Below, piece after piece: positions 43,086-52,060 of a stretch of DNA of 64,000 nt (positions within the stretch are counted from its first letter, which is position 1; each line of letters opens with the position of its first letter). The DNA comes from an uncultured Bacillota bacterium (GTDB lineage Bacteria; Bacillota_I; Bacilli_A; RFN20; CAG-449), in the NCBI GenBank assembly GCA_902493275.1, contig CABUOQ010000003.1, forward strand, positions 23,564 to 87,563, given 5' to 3'. The position numbers and the translations under genes are program-made. The notes beneath the pieces were generated by a model. It was given only the letters and a program-made list of their open reading frames with translations. It was not told where the DNA came from and searched no databases.

Positions 43086-43589
43086 TTATAAAAGTTTAGA
43101 TTTAATTTTTTTAATACTTCTAAAGTAAGTTGTTTTAATTGTCGATACGGGTTTATTTAATTGAATGGATATTTCTTTAAAAGTATAATCATAAATTAAA
43201 TGAAGGTAAAATATTTTTTTCTCAAAATCATCTAGGATTATATCAATATCGTAATATATGCTATTGTCTTTAGTCTCGCTGGCTAAATAGTCGAAACAAT
43301 TATCTGCTTGAACAATATTTTTAGTTTTTTTCAAAAAATTAATAGCGGCATTTTTAGCACAGGTTGTTAAATAATTTTTTATTGAAGAGTTAATGTTTTC
43401 TATGTGATTAAAAAAATATAAAAAAGTATCGTTTGTTAGATCTTTTATATCATCGATATCCTTGATATAATTTCCGATGACAAAACCGACTAAATGACAA
43501 TATTTATTGTAAATTAACTCAAATTGTTTTTTTAATCCTTTTTGATTAGAAGATTTAGAAATTTTCTTTATTTGATGCGCATCAGACAT
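43086..43589 (-). CDS. ECF-type RNA polymerase sigma factor
   Basis: A 167-residue sigma-70-family protein with only regions 2 and 4. Region 2 spans about 22-65 (F-E-L-I-Y-N-K-Y ... D-L-T-N-D-T-F-L-Y-F-F) and region 4 about 117-165 (F-E-K-K-I-F-Y-L-H-L, then Y-T-F-K-E-I-S-I-Q-L-N-K-P-V-S-T-I-K recognition helix). It heads a two-gene operon with the membrane serpin, which suggests the serpin controls it. The upstream region contains AAAAC-N17-TGTC, similar to ECF autoregulatory promoters, and a TATAAT with a poor -35. The operon sits on the opposite strand between divIC and spoIIE. Confidence 0.88.
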   Translation of the reverse strand: MSDAHQIKKISKSSNQKGLKKQFELIYNKYCHLVGFVIGNYIKDIDDIKDLTNDTFLYFFNHIENINSSIKNYLTTCAKNAAINFLKKTKNIVQADNCFDYLASETKDNSIYYDIDIILDDFEKKIFYLHLIYDYTFKEISIQLNKPVSTIKTTYFRSIKKIKSKLL

Positions 43590-43648
43590 AATAAATATTT
43601 ACCTTTCTATTAATTAAGACAATTTGATTTAAAAAAAAGTTTTAAAAA

Positions 43649-43677
43649 ATTATACAAAGTAATTCTTTCGACAAAAA
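43649..43677 (-). promoter_or_regulatory. Candidate sigma-A promoter of the sigma/serpin operon
   Basis: Reading the minus strand: TTTTTG, a 17-base spacer and a perfect TATAAT (43654 down to 43649). The -35 is poor, but the 0A-like box at 43665-43675 overlaps it, so Spo0A could regulate it. Confidence 0.45.
43665..43675 (-). promoter_or_regulatory. Spo0A box-like site between spoIIE and the sigma factor gene
   Basis: The minus strand reads TTTGTCGAAAG, matching the 0A consensus TTTGTCGAAAAA through its core TGTCGAA and flanks. It lies 32-42 bases upstream of spoIIE. In Bacillus spoIIE is a direct Spo0A target, which strengthens the call. Confidence 0.65.
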
Positions 43678-43706
43678 TAGCATGATGAATACATTACTAT
43701 GATAGC

Positions 43707-45920
43707 ATGAAACAAATAAAGAGATTATTTTTAAATTCAAAATTCGTTGAAAATATTATATTTATTTTTCTAATAAGTTTAATTAGTCTTATTAGTGATT
43801 CTTATGCGTTTAATCCATTTGTTTTAGTGATTTTATTTTTAAGTTACAATAGAGGAATTAATACATATATTTGCACTGTTTCATTCAATATAATTACCTC
43901 ATTTATTGTATCAGTTTCTTATGGGGTAGAAATAGTTATTGTAAATGCGCTATTTTTTCTTTTTTGCTTATTAATGTGCATGATAAAAACATCTTATTCG
44001 ATAAAGAAGTATATGCCATTTATTATGACTCATATCACTATTATCATCTTATTTTTAATCAAGTTTTTTTCGTGGTCGTTATTTATTAATTTATTATTAG
44101 AGTTTGCCTTATCGAGTATATTATTATATGGTTACAATTCTTTAATGTGCTGTATAAATGAAAAAGACTATGAATTTGATAATCGCGCTAAAGTTATAGT
44201 TTTGTCGTCTTTTTCTTTAATATTCTTTGGGATACAGGGCTTTTATTTAGTGATAGTATGTTTGATCCATTTAATTATTTGTAAAATATCTTCATCTATT
44301 ATCGGGGCTCTTTCGTTAATCTTAAATTGTCTTATTTTATATTATTTGCAAAACTTTTCTTATAATAGTTTGATATGTTTAATTTTTCCATCGTTAATTG
44401 CGATATTTATCAATAAAAAATATGTTTCTTTTATATATCTTGTTAGCTATGTGTTCATAAATGCTTTTGTATATGAAAATTTTTATACTTCGATGATGTT
44501 TTATCAAGGTTTAATAGCTATAACTTTAAGCATCATTATTCCTAAAAAAGTATATGATTATTTTAGTGAATTATTTCTTCGCGCGGATAATCGTTTATAT
44601 TTAGAAACAGAAAAGAGTCTAAATATTGCAACACAAGAAATTAATAATATTATTTCATATCTAGATGTAGTGTTAGCCTCATCTTTGAATAATCAATATA
44701 TGCCAGAAGAAAAATTAATTTCAGCTATGAAAGAGAAAATATGCATCGAATGTTCAAATAAGGGGACATGTGAATTGTTCACAATGCTTAAAGAATCTTT
44801 AAACACTGGATTATCTTCTTCATCAAGAAAAAAATTGTTTGATGAATGTTATTTTCCATATAAAATAGTTCATTATTTGCGCATAGCATCATCATCGCTA
44901 AAAAACGAAAAAAAACTCATTGATGAAATAAGAAATACTAATGCTTTATATCAAAAGGAAATTGAACATATTTATCGTCCATTAAGAAATTTATTTAATA
45001 AAACATCGATATTAATCAAGCAAAAATCATATCTTGAAAAAGAATTAGAGAAAAATAAATATGTGATTAATAATCTTTCAATAAATAATAATAAAATATC
45101 TTTTGAAATCAGTCTAAAAAATAAACAGTATATATATGATGTTATTAATGTGATATCTTCTACGCTTAATCATAGTTATTATCTCGAAGATTTATTTTTT
45201 GTCCTGTCAATTAATATGTATAAAGTTGAACTATCTTCTGATCCATTGTTTGAAATGCAAGAAGGAATAATATCATATGGATTAAATGATGGAGTCAATG
45301 GTGATTCGTATTTAAGTGTTGTTGAAAAAGACCATTACTATCTATTGCTTTCAGATGGAATTGGTCATAATAAAGATTCTTCATCAATATCTTTTTATTT
45401 GGTTAATGCTTTGTCATGTTATCGCAAAATAGAAGATGATGTTAGCAAACAAATAAGTAATGTAAATGCATTATTAAAGTCTAAGGTTGATGAAGAAAAA
45501 TATGCGACATTAGATTATATAGATATTAATTTAGTAAACGGAGAAATGAAAATGTACAAATGTGGATCATTTAATTCTTATTTATATCATCAAAATACTT
45601 TATATAAATTTAAATCTAATACGCCACCTATTGGTATATTATATGACGTTAATACAGAACCTTTAGATAAAGAGCTAATCGATAATGATATTTTAATTTG
45701 CATGAGTGATGGTTATAGTGATAATCCAGAAGATATTCTCCTAAGAATCTTAGCTAAAAGCGTTAATAAGGATTCAAATCAAATTGCTAAGGAATTAAAT
45801 GAAGCTTTTATAAGTGAGAATTTAATAGAAGATGATAAAACATTAATCGTTTTAAAAATTCGAAAAATAAATAAGAGGTTTGAAGGAAAAAATGTAGGCA
45901 TTTCCTTAAAAAAGATATAG
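43707..45920 (+). CDS. spoIIE: SpoIIE, stage II sporulation phosphatase
   Basis: A 737-residue membrane phosphatase. About ten transmembrane helices fill residues 10-290. The central region carries the SpoIIE cysteine pattern I-C-I-E-C-S-N-K-G-T-C, and the C-terminal PP2C domain has G-D-S-Y near 530, L-L-L-S-D-G-I-G-H-N and C-M-S-D-G-Y-S-D-N. In Bacillus SpoIIE dephosphorylates SpoIIAA to release sigma-F in the forespore and also acts at the polar septum. The ATG lacks a visible SD, and a -10-like TACATT (43690-43695) lies only 12 bases before it, hinting at a near-leaderless RNA. tilS follows after 11 bases. Confidence 0.95.
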   Translation: MKQIKRLFLNSKFVENIIFIFLISLISLISDSYAFNPFVLVILFLSYNRGINTYICTVSFNIITSFIVSVSYGVEIVIVNALFFLFCLLMCMIKTSYSIKKYMPFIMTHITIIILFLIKFFSWSLFINLLLEFALSSILLYGYNSLMCCINEKDYEFDNRAKVIVLSSFSLIFFGIQGFYLVIVCLIHLIICKISSSIIGALSLILNCLILYYLQNFSYNSLICLIFPSLIAIFINKKYVSFIYLVSYVFINAFVYENFYTSMMFYQGLIAITLSIIIPKKVYDYFSELFLRADNRLYLETEKSLNIATQEINNIISYLDVVLASSLNNQYMPEEKLISAMKEKICIECSNKGTCELFTMLKESLNTGLSSSSRKKLFDECYFPYKIVHYLRIASSSLKNEKKLIDEIRNTNALYQKEIEHIYRPLRNLFNKTSILIKQKSYLEKELEKNKYVINNLSINNNKISFEISLKNKQYIYDVINVISSTLNHSYYLEDLFFVLSINMYKVELSSDPLFEMQEGIISYGLNDGVNGDSYLSVVEKDHYYLLLSDGIGHNKDSSSISFYLVNALSCYRKIEDDVSKQISNVNALLKSKVDEEKYATLDYIDINLVNGEMKMYKCGSFNSYLYHQNTLYKFKSNTPPIGILYDVNTEPLDKELIDNDILICMSDGYSDNPEDILLRILAKSVNKDSNQIAKELNEAFISENLIEDDKTLIVLKIRKINKRFEGKNVGISLKKI

Positions 45921-45931
45921 AATAACCATTG

Positions 45932-47137
45932 ATGGAACAACTTAATTTAAATCGTAAATATAAGTATTTATTAGCGATATCAGGCGGTAGTGATTCAATG
46001 GCTCTTGCAGATATGCTTATTAAACAACATTATGATGTTTGTTTTGCTCATGTGAATTATCATCATCGCCAAGAAAGTAATTATGAACAAAAAATGATTG
46101 AAGAATATGCTTTAAAAAATAACATTAAAGTTTTTATAAAACAAGCATATTATGAAAATCAAAATCGTAATTTTGAAAATTGGGCCAGGGAAATTCGTTA
46201 TCAGTTTTTTAGTGAGACTATTAAGAAAAATAATCTTTATGGATGTTTAGTTGCTCATCATCAAGATGATTTAATTGAAACTTATCTAATGCAAAAAAAA
46301 CGTGGATATGTTTTAAATTATGGCATAAAATATCAAACAATTATTAAGAATATTTTAATTATTAGACCATTATTAAATTTTACTAAAGATGATTTAGAAA
46401 AATATTGTTTACAAAATGAAATCCCCTACTCATTTGATATTACAAACGATGATTTAACTTTATCGCGAAATAAAATTCGACACCAGATAGTTAAAAAATT
46501 AGATAAAGATCAACGGGCTAAATTGCTAAATGAGATTGCTTATGAAAATCAAAAAATAGAATTGATAAATAATAAAATCAAAAAAATGGATTTAAAGAAT
46601 CTAAAGATGAATGATTTACAAGCATTAGATGAAGAACCCTTTCATCGCTTATTATTTAAAATTGCTAATGATGAGGATGAGAGTTTGATATTAAGCAAGA
46701 AACGATTAGATGAAATTAGAAAGATATTAATTAATTCAAAGGGAAATCAAAAAATTAGACTCAATTCATCATATTATTTTTTAAAAGAGTATGAGAGTTT
46801 AAAGTTAGTTAAAAAAGAGCGATATAATTATGATATAACAATCAAAACACCACAGATTGTTGATAATCGCTTCATATATTTTGATCTTATTACAAACCCT
46901 AAGCGATTTTATATTAACGAAGATTCTTATCCTTTAACGATTAGAATAGTTTCTAAAAAAGATATCATAAAAATTGGAAACATTCATAAAACTATTAATA
47001 GGCTGTTTATCGATGAGAAAATTCCGTTTCTAAAAAGACAATATTGGCCAAAAATTGTTGATTGTTATGGCAAAATAATTTTTGTTCCTCGAATAAGTGC
47101 AGATGAAGATGGCTTATATGTTGTAAAAAACATTTAA
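45932..47137 (+). CDS. tilS: tRNA(Ile)-lysidine synthetase
   Basis: A 401-residue N-type ATP pyrophosphatase that converts C34 to lysidine in the minor tRNA-Ile. The PP-loop S-G-G-S-D-S is at 17-22, followed by the family blocks H-V-N-Y-H-H-R, A-H-H-Q-D-D-L-I-E-T and S-R-N-K-I-R. The C-terminal substrate-binding domain ends with I-I-F-V-P-R-I-S. The ATG at 45932 is preferred over the adjacent TTG at 45929. Position after spoIIE and before ftsH matches Bacillus, but hpt, usual between tilS and ftsH, is absent. Confidence 0.95.
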   Translation: MEQLNLNRKYKYLLAISGGSDSMALADMLIKQHYDVCFAHVNYHHRQESNYEQKMIEEYALKNNIKVFIKQAYYENQNRNFENWAREIRYQFFSETIKKNNLYGCLVAHHQDDLIETYLMQKKRGYVLNYGIKYQTIIKNILIIRPLLNFTKDDLEKYCLQNEIPYSFDITNDDLTLSRNKIRHQIVKKLDKDQRAKLLNEIAYENQKIELINNKIKKMDLKNLKMNDLQALDEEPFHRLLFKIANDEDESLILSKKRLDEIRKILINSKGNQKIRLNSSYYFLKEYESLKLVKKERYNYDITIKTPQIVDNRFIYFDLITNPKRFYINEDSYPLTIRIVSKKDIIKIGNIHKTINRLFIDEKIPFLKRQYWPKIVDCYGKIIFVPRISADEDGLYVVKNI

Positions 47138-47150
47138 TTTATGATATAAT
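47121..47150 (+). promoter_or_regulatory. Promoter of ftsH
   Basis: TTGTAA (47121-47126), an 18-base spacer and an extended -10 (TGA before TATAAT, 47145-47150), overlapping the end of tilS and 61 bases before the ftsH ATG. Confidence 0.75.
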
Positions 47151-47211
47151 TAATCGAGTTTCAAATAATTAAAATTTTATTTTTTAAGAAATTTAGTTTA
47201 AGGAGGCAACA

Positions 47212-49386
47212 ATGAATAATAAGAAAAAAGGCAGTTTCTTTTCGTTCATATTTCCATACATATTAATTGCGGGAATTATCATTACCATTCTTTTTATGTT
47301 TAATGGTTTCAATAGAAATCAAGTAAGATATTTATCTGAACCTGAGGTTTTAGGAAGTATCACCCAAGTCGATTTAGATATGCTTACTAACGCATCTAAT
47401 GATAAAGACAAAGAGAATGCGACAAATAATTTAAATGAAAAATTAGATAAATCATTTTTATATAAAGAAAGAATTACTTCTCTTGATATTTCACCTAAGA
47501 CAAATTTAATTAATTTAACTGGTTATTATATCGGAATTAATTCGTCTAATAAAGAATCTCAATATGCTTTTTCAGCGACAATTAGTAAAGATAGCCAAGT
47601 TATTTTAAATTATATTGTTAACAATAGATATCAAAAAGAAGCTGATGGTACATTTAAGCTCGATGAAAATGGACAAAAGATTATTTACTTTAATAAATCT
47701 ATTTTATCTTATTCTGATCCATATGCGTCAAATTTCTGGAGAGATTATTTTCCAACGATTTTAATCGCGGGTGTATTAATTATCTTAGGGGTATTCTTGT
47801 TTTCAAGAATGTCAAATTCGATAAATAAATCAAATAATTCAGCATTAGATTTTAATAGTTCACGTGCGAGACGTGAAGATGCATCCAATGTTCGTTTTGA
47901 TGATGTAGCGGGATGTGATGAGTGTAAAGCAGAGATGATTGAGTTAGTTGATTATTTACGTCAACCTCAAAAATATTCTAAATTTGGTGCAAAATTACCA
48001 AAAGGCGTTCTCCTTGTTGGCCCACCAGGAACAGGTAAAACTTTGCTTGCTAAAGCCGTTGCAGGTGAGGCTAAAGTTCCATTTTATTCAATTTCAGGTT
48101 CTGATTTTGTTGAAATGTTTGTTGGTGTTGGTGCTGGTAGAGTTAGAGATATGTTCAAAAAGGCTAAACAAACGGCACCTTGCTTAATATTTATTGATGA
48201 AATTGATGCTGTTGGTCGTCAAAGAGGAACAGGAATGGGCGGCGGAAACGATGAACGTGAACAAACCTTGAATCAATTACTTGTTGAAATGGATGGCTTC
48301 TCAGATAATGCGGGAATAATTGTAATCGCGGCTACTAATAGAGATGATGTATTAGACCCAGCACTTTTAAGAGCTGGTCGTTTCGATAGAAAAATTACTG
48401 TTGATTTGCCAGATAAGGAAGGACGTGAAGCAATCTTAAAGGTTCACGCAAGAAATAAAACTATATCTAAAGAAGTTGACTTTGGCGCTATTGCAAAAAG
48501 AACAGTTGGTTTCTCTGGAGCGGATTTAGCTAATATTTTAAACGAAGCTGCGATTCTTGCAGTTAGAGAAAATAAAACAGAAGTAACCACTAAAGATATT
48601 GATGAAGCAATCGATAGAAGAATTGCAGGACCTGCTAAATCAAGCAAATCACTTTCTGAACACGAAAAAAGAGTTGTTGCTTTCCATGAGGCAGGACATG
48701 CAATAATCGGATTAAAAATACCTTATTCAGATAAAGTTCAAAAAGTTACTATTATTCCACGTGGAAGAACTGGTGGCCATGTATTGATGACACCAGAAGA
48801 AGACAGATTCTTAATGACAAAAGGTGAACTAGAGGCCCGTATTATTGGTTATCTTGGTGGAAGATCTTCAGAAGAGGTATTCTTTGATGATGTTTCTACA
48901 GGAGCTTCAAATGATATTGAAGTAGCAACTAGAATTGCCAGAGCAATGGTATCACAATATGGTATGTCTTCATTAGGACCAATTCAATATGAATCTGATC
49001 AAGGTTCGGTGTTCTTAGGTAGAGATTATACTAGTGCTGGAAGAAATTTCTCTTCACAAGTTGCAAATGAAATAGATGCTGAGATAAGAAAGATTATTGA
49101 TCACGCTCATCAAATAGCGTTAAAAACAATTAAAGATAATAAAGATAAGGTTACTTTAATTGCTAATGTCTTAATTGAAAAAGAGACAATAAATGCGGAA
49201 GAGATTGATTATTTGATGAAATATGGTGAATTACCTCCAGAAAAAACAGTTAAAACTGAAGAAGTTAATTCCGAGGTAAAAACTGAAGAAGTAAATAGTA
49301 CTTTAGAAGAAAATAAAATCGAAGAAGTAAAAAAAGAAAATGTTGAATCTAATGATGATTCAAAAAAACAAGATGAAACAAAATAA
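47212..49386 (+). CDS. ftsH: ATP-dependent membrane protease FtsH
   Basis: A 724-residue AAA+ zinc metalloprotease. There are two membrane helices (about 11-29 and 181-200) with an extracytoplasmic domain between them. Walker A G-P-P-G-T-G-K-T is at 270-277, the second region of homology is [19 protein letters not shown], and the zinc site H-E-A-G-H is at 492-496. It degrades misfolded membrane and regulatory proteins. The C-terminal 60 residues are a charged tail with a repeated K-T-E-E-V-N-S. It has its own extended -10 promoter, SD AAGGAGG and a terminator. Confidence 0.98.
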   Translation: MNNKKKGSFFSFIFPYILIAGIIITILFMFNGFNRNQVRYLSEPEVLGSITQVDLDMLTNASNDKDKENATNNLNEKLDKSFLYKERITSLDISPKTNLINLTGYYIGINSSNKESQYAFSATISKDSQVILNYIVNNRYQKEADGTFKLDENGQKIIYFNKSILSYSDPYASNFWRDYFPTILIAGVLIILGVFLFSRMSNSINKSNNSALDFNSSRARREDASNVRFDDVAGCDECKAEMIELVDYLRQPQKYSKFGAKLPKGVLLVGPPGTGKTLLAKAVAGEAKVPFYSISGSDFVEMFVGVGAGRVRDMFKKAKQTAPCLIFIDEIDAVGRQRGTGMGGGNDEREQTLNQLLVEMDGFSDNAGIIVIAATNRDDVLDPALLRAGRFDRKITVDLPDKEGREAILKVHARNKTISKEVDFGAIAKRTVGFSGADLANILNEAAILAVRENKTEVTTKDIDEAIDRRIAGPAKSSKSLSEHEKRVVAFHEAGHAIIGLKIPYSDKVQKVTIIPRGRTGGHVLMTPEEDRFLMTKGELEARIIGYLGGRSSEEVFFDDVSTGASNDIEVATRIARAMVSQYGMSSLGPIQYESDQGSVFLGRDYTSAGRNFSSQVANEIDAEIRKIIDHAHQIALKTIKDNKDKVTLIANVLIEKETINAEEIDYLMKYGELPPEKTVKTEEVNSEVKTEEVNSTLEENKIEEVKKENVESNDDSKKQDETK

Positions 49387-49408
49387 AAGGAGAGAAAACT
49401 CTCCTTTT
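49385..49408 (+). terminator. Intrinsic terminator after ftsH
   Basis: AAAAGGAGAG and CTCTCCTTTT form a perfect 10-bp stem with an AAAA loop, followed by TTA. It overlaps the last codon region of ftsH and lies 18 bases before dus. Confidence 0.85.
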
Positions 49409-49425
49409 TATAAGTAGTAAGAATT

Positions 49426-50397
49426 ATGAATAAAAAACCATTATTAATTTTAGCGCCTCTTGCAGGTTATACCAATATTGCTTATCGCTCTTTTATGAAA
49501 GAGTTTGGCTTTGATATTGTAGTTTCAGAAATGATTTCTGATTTTGCTTTAATTTACTCTAATCAAGAGACATTTAAAATGGTTGAGACATCATCCAAAG
49601 AAAAGCCAGTGGCAATTCAATTATTTGGAGGTAATAAAGATACACTTATTAAAGCGGAACAAATTTTAAATAAGATATCAAATTACGACTATCTTGATGT
49701 TAATTTAGGATGCCCTGTTCAAAAGGTTGTCAAAAATAATGCGGGGTCTTCATGGTTAAAAAATGATCGCCAAGAAGAATTATATTTAATGATGAGGGAA
49801 TTATGTGAAAAATCACAAAAACCAGTCACAGCGAAAATACGTTTGGGTTGGGATAAAGATTCTATAAATGTTATTGAAACATGTAAATTATTAGAAAAAG
49901 CCGGAGTGAAATTGATTGTTATCCATGGTAGGACTAAGAGTCAACTTTATTCTGGTCAAAGCGATTATGAATGGATAAAAAAAGCTAAAGATGCGGTATC
50001 TATTCCAATTATTGCTAATGGAGATATAAATTCTTTGTCAAAAGCTATAGAGGTATTAGATTATACGAAGGCTGATGGAATCGCTCTTGGAAGAGGAGCA
50101 CTTGGTAATCCGTATTTAGCCACTCAAATTAAAACTTACTTTGAAACGGGAGAGATATTACCTTCATCAACGATACAAATGCAGATAGATTATTTAAAGA
50201 AACATTATGTAGCCTTAGAAAAATTAAAAGGTGAATATATTGCAATTCGTGAAATGCGAGGAATTTCTTCCTGGTATTTAAAAGGATTTAGTCATGTTAG
50301 AGACTATAAAGTTGCATTTTCTACGATTAATTCATCCAAAGATTTATATGAAATTTGTCAAAACATCTTAAAAGATGATAAAATTGAACGTGTTTAA
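49426..50397 (+). CDS. dusB: tRNA-dihydrouridine synthase (DusB-like)
   Basis: A 323-residue flavin enzyme that reduces uridines in the tRNA D-loop region. Family marks are L-A-P-L-A-G-Y-T-N at the N-terminus, D-V-N-L-G-C-P-V-Q-K-V with the catalytic Cys, V-I-H-G-R-T and A-N-G-D-I. The segment after the Cys reads K-N-N-A-G-S-S-W where many family members have G-A-x-L. The position between ftsH and lysS matches the Bacillus yacF/dusB place. Confidence 0.92.
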   Translation: MNKKPLLILAPLAGYTNIAYRSFMKEFGFDIVVSEMISDFALIYSNQETFKMVETSSKEKPVAIQLFGGNKDTLIKAEQILNKISNYDYLDVNLGCPVQKVVKNNAGSSWLKNDRQEELYLMMRELCEKSQKPVTAKIRLGWDKDSINVIETCKLLEKAGVKLIVIHGRTKSQLYSGQSDYEWIKKAKDAVSIPIIANGDINSLSKAIEVLDYTKADGIALGRGALGNPYLATQIKTYFETGEILPSSTIQMQIDYLKKHYVALEKLKGEYIAIREMRGISSWYLKGFSHVRDYKVAFSTINSSKDLYEICQNILKDDKIERV

Positions 50398-50466
50398 TAC
50401 GTATTTGCTTATTTATGGTTTAAATATCATTAAAAATTAATTAAAATATATATTGAGGTTTATTTT

Positions 50467-51948
50467 ATGGAAGAAAAATTAACAGAACAAGAAATTATAA
50501 GAAGAGAAAAACTTAACAAATTAAAAGAAATGGGTGTAAATCCTTATGGTGAAAAATTTATTCGTAGTGATAATTCTGAGACTATAAAAAGATTCAAGGA
50601 TTTAACCAAAGAAGAATTGGAAGAGAAGAACGTCATTGTAACAATGGCAGGACGTGTTATGACAGTTAGAAGAATGGGAAAAGCCTCATTTTTCCATGCT
50701 CAGGATAAATTTGGATTATTTCAATGCTTTATTTCTAAAGATTCAGTAGGAGAAGAGCAATACAATATTTTTAAAATTGCTGATATTGGAGACATTGTTG
50801 GTGTCGAAGGTATGGTAATGAAAACTAATACAGGTGAACTAACGATAAAAGTTCATAAATATACTCATTTAAGTAAATCTCTTAGACCTTTACCAGAAAA
50901 ATTTCATGGTTTAACTGATGTGGAAGAGAGATATCGTCGTCGTTATGTTGATTTAATTATGAATGAGGATTCTAAGCGTGTCGCATTATTAAGACCTAGA
51001 ATCATTCGTATTATGCAAAATTATTTTGATTCACTTGGATTTGTTGAAGTTGAAACCCCTATTTTAACTTCAATTGTATCAGGTGCTTCGGCTAGACCAT
51101 TTATGACTCACCACAATTCTTTAAATAAAGATTTTGCTTTAAGAATTGCCTTAGAGTGCAATTTAAAAAGATTGATTGTTGGAGGTCTTGAAAGAGTCTA
51201 TGAGATTGGAAGAAACTTCCGTAATGAAGGTATAGATACAAGGCATAATCCAGAATTTACTATGGTAGAATTATATCAAGCATATGGTGATCTATCAGAT
51301 ATGATGGATTTAATTGAAAACACTTTCCGTCTTATTTCTAAAGAAATTAATCACACTGCAGTTATTCCATTTGGTGAATACACAATAGATATGGAAAAAC
51401 CATTTAGAAGAGTTACCATGGCTGAATTAGTAAAAGAAGCAACAGGTGTTGATTTTGTTAATAATCATTATACATTTGAAGAAGCATGTGAATTAGCTAA
51501 AGAACATAAAGTTCCATTAGAGCCACATTTTACAGGTGTTGGACATGTTTTAAATGCTTTCTTTGAAACATATTGTGAAGAAAAACTTATTCAACCTACA
51601 ATTGTTATGGGACATCCAATTGAGATATCTCCTCTTACAAAAAAGAGTGAAGATCCACGTTTCACAGAAAGATTTGAATTATTTATCGCCGGTGGCGAAT
51701 ATTGTAATGCATATTCAGAACTTAATGATCCAATTGATCAAAAAGAGCGATTTATTGAACAATTAAAAGAAAAAGAATTAGGTAATGAAGAAGCTGGTGA
51801 TTATGATCAAGACTTCATTGAGGCCCTTGAATATGGTATGCCTCCATGTGGTGGTATTGGTATTGGCATTGATCGTATGGTAATGTTGATGACAAATTCA
51901 ACTTCTATTCGTGATGTATTATTATTCCCAACGATGAAGGATAGATAA
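50467..51948 (+). CDS. lysS: Lysyl-tRNA synthetase, class II
   Basis: A 493-residue class II synthetase of normal length. The N-terminal OB-fold anticodon-binding domain (about 55-165) contains G-R-V-M-T-V-R-R-M-G-K-A-S-F. Motif 1 ends F-V-E-V-E-T-P-I-L, motif 2 is F-R-N-E-G-I-D-T-R-H-N-P-E-F-T and motif 3 is G-G-I-G-I-G-I-D-R-M-V-M-L. It charges tRNA-Lys. A terminator follows. In Bacillus ctsR-mcsA-mcsB-clpC follow lysS; here a lipoprotein cluster intervenes. Confidence 0.98.
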   Translation: MEEKLTEQEIIRREKLNKLKEMGVNPYGEKFIRSDNSETIKRFKDLTKEELEEKNVIVTMAGRVMTVRRMGKASFFHAQDKFGLFQCFISKDSVGEEQYNIFKIADIGDIVGVEGMVMKTNTGELTIKVHKYTHLSKSLRPLPEKFHGLTDVEERYRRRYVDLIMNEDSKRVALLRPRIIRIMQNYFDSLGFVEVETPILTSIVSGASARPFMTHHNSLNKDFALRIALECNLKRLIVGGLERVYEIGRNFRNEGIDTRHNPEFTMVELYQAYGDLSDMMDLIENTFRLISKEINHTAVIPFGEYTIDMEKPFRRVTMAELVKEATGVDFVNNHYTFEEACELAKEHKVPLEPHFTGVGHVLNAFFETYCEEKLIQPTIVMGHPIEISPLTKKSEDPRFTERFELFIAGGEYCNAYSELNDPIDQKERFIEQLKEKELGNEEAGDYDQDFIEALEYGMPPCGGIGIGIDRMVMLMTNSTSIRDVLLFPTMKDR

Positions 51949-51967
51949 AATTTAAAGTTAAAAAACT

Positions 51968-52002
51968 AAACTAGGAGAAAAAAATAATCTTCTAGTTTTT
52001 TT
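51968..52002 (+). terminator. Intrinsic terminator after lysS
   Basis: AAACTAG (51968-51974) pairs with CTAGTTT (51992-51998), with AGA/TCT extending the stem after a one-base mismatch, and a T-run follows. Confidence 0.85.
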
Positions 52003-52013
52003 GTACAAAAAAA

Positions 52014-52036
52014 GGTTAGCAGAAAATCCGCTAACC
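52014..52036 (-). terminator. Intrinsic terminator of the lipoprotein gene at 52061
   Basis: GGTTAGC (52014-52020) pairs with GCTAACC (52030-52036). On the minus strand a run of T follows, so it terminates the minus-strand gene facing lysS. Confidence 0.85.
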
Positions 52037-52060
52037 TAGATGGAATTGAAATAAAGTTTA

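Noticed and set aside
45929..45931. TTG start for tilS (and similar TTG/GTG starts at 23837, 36502, 61739 and 21119)
   Set aside because: In each case an ATG a few codons later has equal or better spacing from an SD or avoids an unneeded overlap.
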